From the NCBI GenBank assembly GCA_039039985.1, contig JBCCOV010000210.1, forward strand, positions 1 through 8,265: DNA of 8,265 nt. The letters run 5' to 3'. Made by a program: the position numbers and the translations under genes. Position 1 is the stretch's first letter. Each line of letters opens with the position of its first letter. A model generated the notes under the pieces. It saw only the letters and a list, made by a program, of their open reading frames with translations. It was not told where the DNA came from and did no database searches. The stretch comes from JBCBWG01 sp039039985 (GTDB lineage: Bacteria > Pseudomonadota > Alphaproteobacteria > Rhizobiales > Hyphomicrobiaceae). This document shows positions 5,481-8,265 of this stretch, one piece after another.

Positions 5481-6629
5481 ATGAACCAGTGCGTCGCGGC
5501 AAAGGAGATCGCGTTCATTGACCTGGCGGCGCAACGCAAGCGCCTCGGCAGTCGTATCGACATGGCGATTGGCGCCGTGCTGGCACACGGCCAATACATC
5601 ATGGGCCCTGAGGTTGCGGCCCTTGAGCGGCAGTTGGAAGCGTTTGCGGGTGTCGATCACGCGATCAGCTGCTCCAATGGCACCGACGCCCTGCAACTGG
5701 TTCTGATGGCGTGGGGCGTCGGACCCGATGATGCTGTGCTCTGCCCCTCGTTCACCTTCATGTCGACAGCCGAAGTCGTGCCGCTGCTTGGTGCGACGCC
5801 GGTGTTTGTCGATATCTGTCCGCACTCCTTCAACTTGGATCCCGATGCGCTTGAAAACGCGATCGCCATCGCAAAGCAACAGGCGCTGACGCCTCGCGTG
5901 GTGATCGCCGTCGATCTGTTTGGGCAGCCGGCCGACTACCAGCACATCGAACCGATCGTCGCGCGCCACGGCATGAAGTTGATCTGCGACGCAGCCCAGA
6001 GTTTCGGAGCGTCGTGCCATGGACGCAAGGTCGGCACGATTGGTGATGCGACGACGGCGAGCTTCTTTCCGGCAAAGCCGCTCGGTTGCTACGGCGACGG
6101 TGGCGCTGTCTTCACCCAAGACTCGGAGCTGGCGGCGCTCCTGCGCAGCTTGCGATTTCACGGAAAGGGCGACGACAAGTACGACAACGTCCGGATCGGC
6201 ATGAACGGCCGCCTCGATACCATTCAGGCTGCCGTGTTGATCGAGAAGCTCGCGATCTTCGAGGATGAAATCGCGGCGCGCAACGACATCGCCCGGAACT
6301 ACGGTAACGCGTTGTCCGATTGCGTGGAAACCCCACGCATCGCCAACGGCACAACAAGTGTGTGGGCGCAATACACAGTGCGTTTGCCGGCGTCGAAGCG
6401 CGATGCAGTGCAATCCAAGTTGCGAGGCCAGGGTGTGCCTACCCAGGTCTACTACCCGACGCCGCTGCACCGCCAAACAGCATTTCAGGGCGCCCCGTAT
6501 GCAGGCGATCTGTCTGTTTCAGAAGCGGCGTCTCAAAGTGTGCTCAGCTTACCGATGCATCCTTACCTGACGCGCGAGACGCAGGACTTCATTATCGAGC
6601 GCGTGGCCGACGCGGTCCGGTCCACATAA
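5481..6629 (+). CDS. wbpE: UDP-3-keto-GlcNAcA aminotransferase, DegT/DnrJ/EryC1 family (WbpE-like)
   Basis: PLP-dependent enzyme that transfers an amino group from glutamate to the 3-keto sugar made by the WbpB-like protein, giving UDP-GlcNAc3NA. From ATG 5481 it has 382 residues, close to the family norm. IAFIDLAAQ (10-18) is the usual N-terminal motif, CSNGTDALQ (64-72) binds the cofactor phosphate, CDAAQSFGAS (169-178) carries the ring-contacting Asp170, and FFPAKPLGCYGDGGA (195-209) carries the PLP Schiff-base Lys199. MNGRLDTIQAA (241-251) and LSLPMHPYL (355-363) are also typical. A GAGAGAAG site sits 7 bases upstream of ATG 5481. A longer in-frame start, ATG 5415, overlaps the wbpB-like stop by one base (TGATG) and would add 22 residues with no family resemblance; it cannot be excluded. 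The enzyme acts in the cytoplasm. Confidence 0.9.
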   Translation: MNQCVAAKEIAFIDLAAQRKRLGSRIDMAIGAVLAHGQYIMGPEVAALERQLEAFAGVDHAISCSNGTDALQLVLMAWGVGPDDAVLCPSFTFMSTAEVVPLLGATPVFVDICPHSFNLDPDALENAIAIAKQQALTPRVVIAVDLFGQPADYQHIEPIVARHGMKLICDAAQSFGASCHGRKVGTIGDATTASFFPAKPLGCYGDGGAVFTQDSELAALLRSLRFHGKGDDKYDNVRIGMNGRLDTIQAAVLIEKLAIFEDEIAARNDIARNYGNALSDCVETPRIANGTTSVWAQYTVRLPASKRDAVQSKLRGQGVPTQVYYPTPLHRQTAFQGAPYAGDLSVSEAASQSVLSLPMHPYLTRETQDFIIERVADAVRST

Positions 6630-6634
6630 CCGTT

Positions 6635-6642
6635 GGGAGGTG
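6635..6642 (+). promoter_or_regulatory. Very strong Shine-Dalgarno sequence GGGAGGTG before a tiny ORF
   Basis: GGGAGGTG is the best match to the anti-Shine-Dalgarno sequence that I see at any gene junction in the window. It stands 6 bases before ATG 6649, not near the glycosyltransferase start at 6711. It also argues against a TTG start at 6633 for the glycosyltransferase frame, since that codon would overlap the site. Confidence 0.6.
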
Positions 6643-6648
6643 CGCCAA

Positions 6649-6711
6649 ATGTACCTAGCGCGGACAATCGCAGCGCACGGCGTCGCCGGTTCAATGGCAG
6701 GAAACCGCTGA
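6649..6711 (+). CDS. Possible 20-residue coupling or leader ORF before the glycosyltransferase gene
   Basis: ATG 6649 to TGA 6711 encodes MYLARTIAAHGVAGSMAGNR. It fills the gap between the aminotransferase stop (6629) and the glycosyltransferase start. It has the strong GGGAGGTG site 6 bases upstream. Its TGA overlaps the ATG of the glycosyltransferase by one base (TGATG), the classic layout for ribosome re-initiation. The peptide has no recognisable motif and may matter only as a translated spacer. It could also be chance, or a relic of a shifted start; the glycosyltransferase has its own fair site, AGGAA (6699-6703). Confidence 0.3.
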   Translation: MYLARTIAAHGVAGSMAGNR

Positions 6712-8018
6712 TGCAAATTTGGTATGTCAATCACTATTCGGGAGGCCCAGGCATCGCGACGGCGGAGCGTGCGTTCCGACTGGCGCAGGCATGGCAGCAG
6801 CACGGCGTCGGCTGCTCCGTCATCATGGGCTCCTTCCATCATCTCATGCTTCCTGAAGCTGACTTCGACTCGCCCGTCCAAACCAATGGCGTGACATATC
6901 ACTTCGTGAAAACGTCGCCCTATTCAGGAAACGGCGTCTCCCGGCTCAGGAACATTCTGGACTTCGCGCGCGGGCTCTATCGCGTTGCCGGCCGCGTTCC
7001 TGACCAATTGTCGAAGCCAGACGTGATCATCTACTCCTGCCCGCATCCGCACGGCATCTATGCAGCGCGCGATCTGGCTCGCAAATTCCAGGCGCAACTC
7101 GTCTTTGAAATACGTGATCTGTGGCCGCTCAGTCTGACGGAACTGCTTGGAACGTCACGGTTCCATCCCTTCGTTCAGGTGACAGCGCATGCAGAGCGCT
7201 TTGCATTCAAGCACGCGGATGTCGTCGCGTCGGTGCTGCCCAAGGCCTGGCTCTACATGGTGGAACGCGGCTACGGCAGCAAGCCGTTCGTTGTGGTGCC
7301 GAACGGACTGAGCGAGACGTTTGCGGAGGGCGCGACCTTGCAATCGCCAACGGCTCTGAGTGCGTCGAGAGTGTTGGAGGCCTGGCGAAGTGACGGCCGC
7401 GTCGTATTCGTTTACGCAGGTGCTTTGGGTCCGCCAAATGGCGTCGCTGAATTCCTGGACGCGGTTGGTCCAGGTGCAACGCTCGACGACGGAACGCGCG
7501 TTGGTATTCTCGTCTTTGGTCGAGGGCCACTAAGCCAGACCATTCAAGATAAAATAGACGCATTCGGCGAGGGGTTCGCCTATTGCGGGCAGGTGCCGAA
7601 AAACGAGTTGCGGACCCTGCTGCGGCGCTGCGATGTCGGCTATGCCGGCCTGGTCGATAAGCCCGATCTGTTCAAGTACGGCATCTCTCCGAACAAGATC
7701 ATGGACTACTTCACCGAAGGGCTTCCGGTTCTACTGCCGATCACGCCGTGCGGAGATCCTGTGTCCATGTCTCAAGGCGGACTTACGCGCAGCATCTCGG
7801 ACGGAGTTGGACTGCGCACTGCAATCACTGAGCTTGCAGCCTTGTCGTCGGAGCAGCGGCGCAGGCTTGGCGAACGCGGCAAGTCCTATGTCCTCGCAAA
7901 CCATCGGTTCGATGATATCGCAGCGCGTTATCTGCAAGCTCTGCAGACCCGCCCGCAACCGGCAAGCGCACATGCCGAAGAGATCCGAACTGAAGAGAAG
8001 GTCGCGTCATATGCGTAG
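6711..8018 (+). CDS. Glycosyltransferase family 4 protein (WbuB-like)
   Basis: Predicted GT-B fold, retaining glycosyltransferase of 435 residues that would add a sugar from a nucleotide donor to the lipid-linked glycan on the cytoplasmic membrane face. The opening MQIWYVNHYSGGPGIATAERA has the N-terminal GT4 pattern. FEIRDLWPLSLTELLG (132-147) resembles the IRDLWP segment of WbuB-type fucosamine transferases. VVPNGL (195-200), FVYAGALGPPNG (233-244), FGRGP (269-273) and GISPNKIMDYFTEGLPVLL (324-342) are the donor-binding C-terminal motifs. ATG 6711 is chosen because the homologous region begins there and AGGAA is 7 bases upstream; upstream in-frame codons from TTG 6633 give unrelated sequence. 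No signal peptide or membrane span is seen. The acceptor and donor cannot be told from sequence. It overlaps the tiny ORF on each side. Confidence 0.85.
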   Translation: MQIWYVNHYSGGPGIATAERAFRLAQAWQQHGVGCSVIMGSFHHLMLPEADFDSPVQTNGVTYHFVKTSPYSGNGVSRLRNILDFARGLYRVAGRVPDQLSKPDVIIYSCPHPHGIYAARDLARKFQAQLVFEIRDLWPLSLTELLGTSRFHPFVQVTAHAERFAFKHADVVASVLPKAWLYMVERGYGSKPFVVVPNGLSETFAEGATLQSPTALSASRVLEAWRSDGRVVFVYAGALGPPNGVAEFLDAVGPGATLDDGTRVGILVFGRGPLSQTIQDKIDAFGEGFAYCGQVPKNELRTLLRRCDVGYAGLVDKPDLFKYGISPNKIMDYFTEGLPVLLPITPCGDPVSMSQGGLTRSISDGVGLRTAITELAALSSEQRRRLGERGKSYVLANHRFDDIAARYLQALQTRPQPASAHAEEIRTEEKVASYA

Positions 8019-8085
8019 GAGCGTCTGCCCGCTTGTTTCGCCGGATGTCATTGGCCAAGAGATTGGATTCGTTCGCCCATGCTGA
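8011..8085 (+). CDS. Possible 24-residue coupling ORF between glycosyltransferase and sugar transferase
   Basis: ATG 8011 lies inside the last codons of the glycosyltransferase gene, overlapping its end by 8 bases, and reads to TGA 8083-8085. That stop falls just after the ATG (8079) of the next gene, an overlap of 7 bases (ATGCTGA). GAGAAGG (7995-8001 region) stands about 9 bases upstream of ATG 8011. The sugar transferase start itself has only a weak site. The peptide (MRRSVCPLVS..., ending FVRPC) shows no motif. It may simply carry ribosomes across the 60-base gap, or be chance. Confidence 0.25.
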   Translation: MRRSVCPLVSPDVIGQEIGFVRPC

Positions 8086-8265
8086 AGCGCTTGTTCGACG
8101 TTGTCGCATCCTTCGTGTTGCTGGTTCTGTTTGCGCCGGTTTTTGTCGTCGTCGCAGCCATTATCTGGTACCGGCTCGGCCGTCCCATTCTCTTTGTGCA
8201 CGAACGACCCGGTCTGCATGGCCGCATTTTTCGAATGTACAAGTTTCGATCCATGAATGCCGCCG
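8079..8265 (+). CDS. Undecaprenyl-phosphate sugar phosphotransferase, PglC/WcaJ family (partial, C-terminus off window)
   Basis: The first 62 residues of a monotopic phosphoglycosyl transferase, which moves a sugar-1-phosphate from a UDP-sugar to undecaprenyl phosphate and so starts a repeat unit at the inner membrane. KRLFDVVASFVLLVLFAP (3-20) followed by VFVVVAAII is the membrane-inserted helix with the central Pro20 that gives the re-entrant bend in PglC. FVHERPGLHGRIFRMYKFRSM (39-59) is the family hallmark. Because the protein begins directly at this helix, it is the short PglC-like form rather than the long WbaP/WcaJ form with extra N-terminal membrane spans. The catalytic Asp-Glu pair lies beyond the window edge. 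There is no good ribosome-binding site, so translation may be coupled to the preceding short ORF. A short-form PglC-like enzyme is often followed by a PglD-like acetyltransferase gene. Confidence 0.9.
   Translation, partial: MLKRLFDVVASFVLLVLFAPVFVVVAAIIWYRLGRPILFVHERPGLHGRIFRMYKFRSMNAA

Noticed and set aside
5460..6476. A 338-codon open frame on the minus strand inside the aminotransferase gene
   Set aside because: It is antisense to a clear WbpE-type enzyme, is rich in Arg and His as expected of a shadow frame in GC-rich DNA, and has no motif.
6633..6710. Extension of the glycosyltransferase to a TTG start at 6633
   Set aside because: The extra 26 residues do not resemble the family, TTG overlaps the strong Shine-Dalgarno sequence, and ATG 6711 begins at the typical N-terminal motif with its own site.
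8016..8079. Glycosyltransferase and sugar transferase share one reading frame with only a TAG between them, hinting at a fusion or readthrough product
   Set aside because: Twenty codons without a further stop are quite likely by chance, the intervening residues look like non-coding sequence, and the sugar transferase has a normal family start at 8079.

Overview
The window looks like a piece of a moderately GC-rich proteobacterial chromosome. An alphaproteobacterium, perhaps of the Rhizobiales, is my best guess from codon use and from the type of ABC transporter; no taxonomic marker is present. It holds two divergent gene blocks separated by about 700 bases without a convincing gene.

Left block, minus strand (1-2375): an ABC importer operon of the simple-sugar/nucleoside (BMP-type) class. 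The first gene encodes a double-domain ATPase (795-2375, GTG start). It overlaps by 8 bases a BPD_transp_2-family permease (802 down to the window edge), which is cut off after 267 codons. No substrate-binding lipoprotein gene lies on the promoter side of the ATPase; it and a second permease are presumably beyond the left edge, or elsewhere.

Middle (2376-3078): a divergent regulatory spacer. It has several structured elements: a 10-bp palindrome 73 bp upstream of the ATPase start, a 21-bp dyad (7+7+7) overlapping a possible -35 box, a 63-nt tract with no T on the plus strand, and two GC-rich hairpins in tandem upstream of the right-hand operon. No gene was recognised here.

Right block, plus strand (3079 to the end): a surface-polysaccharide (O-antigen or capsule-like) operon. 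In order it encodes a UDP-GlcNAc 6-dehydrogenase (WbpA type), a UDP-GlcNAcA 3-dehydrogenase (WbpB type), a PLP-dependent 3-aminotransferase (WbpE type), a GT4 glycosyltransferase, and the start of a small PglC/WcaJ-like phosphoglycosyl transferase that is cut by the window end. The first three enzymes together convert UDP-GlcNAc to UDP-GlcNAc3NA, the precursor of di-N-acetylated uronic acid sugars such as GlcNAc(3NAc)A or ManNAc(3NAc)A. The expected N-acetyltransferase (WbpD) and 2-epimerase (WbpI) are not in the window. The last two proteins would load a sugar phosphate on undecaprenyl phosphate and extend it.

The most unusual local features are two tiny ORFs (20 and 24 codons) in the gaps around the glycosyltransferase gene. 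Each has a good ribosome-binding site and stop/start overlaps suited to translational coupling. The other notable feature is the structured leader region of the glycan operon. I see no CRISPR array, insertion sequence, tRNA or rRNA, and no clearly new multi-gene system.
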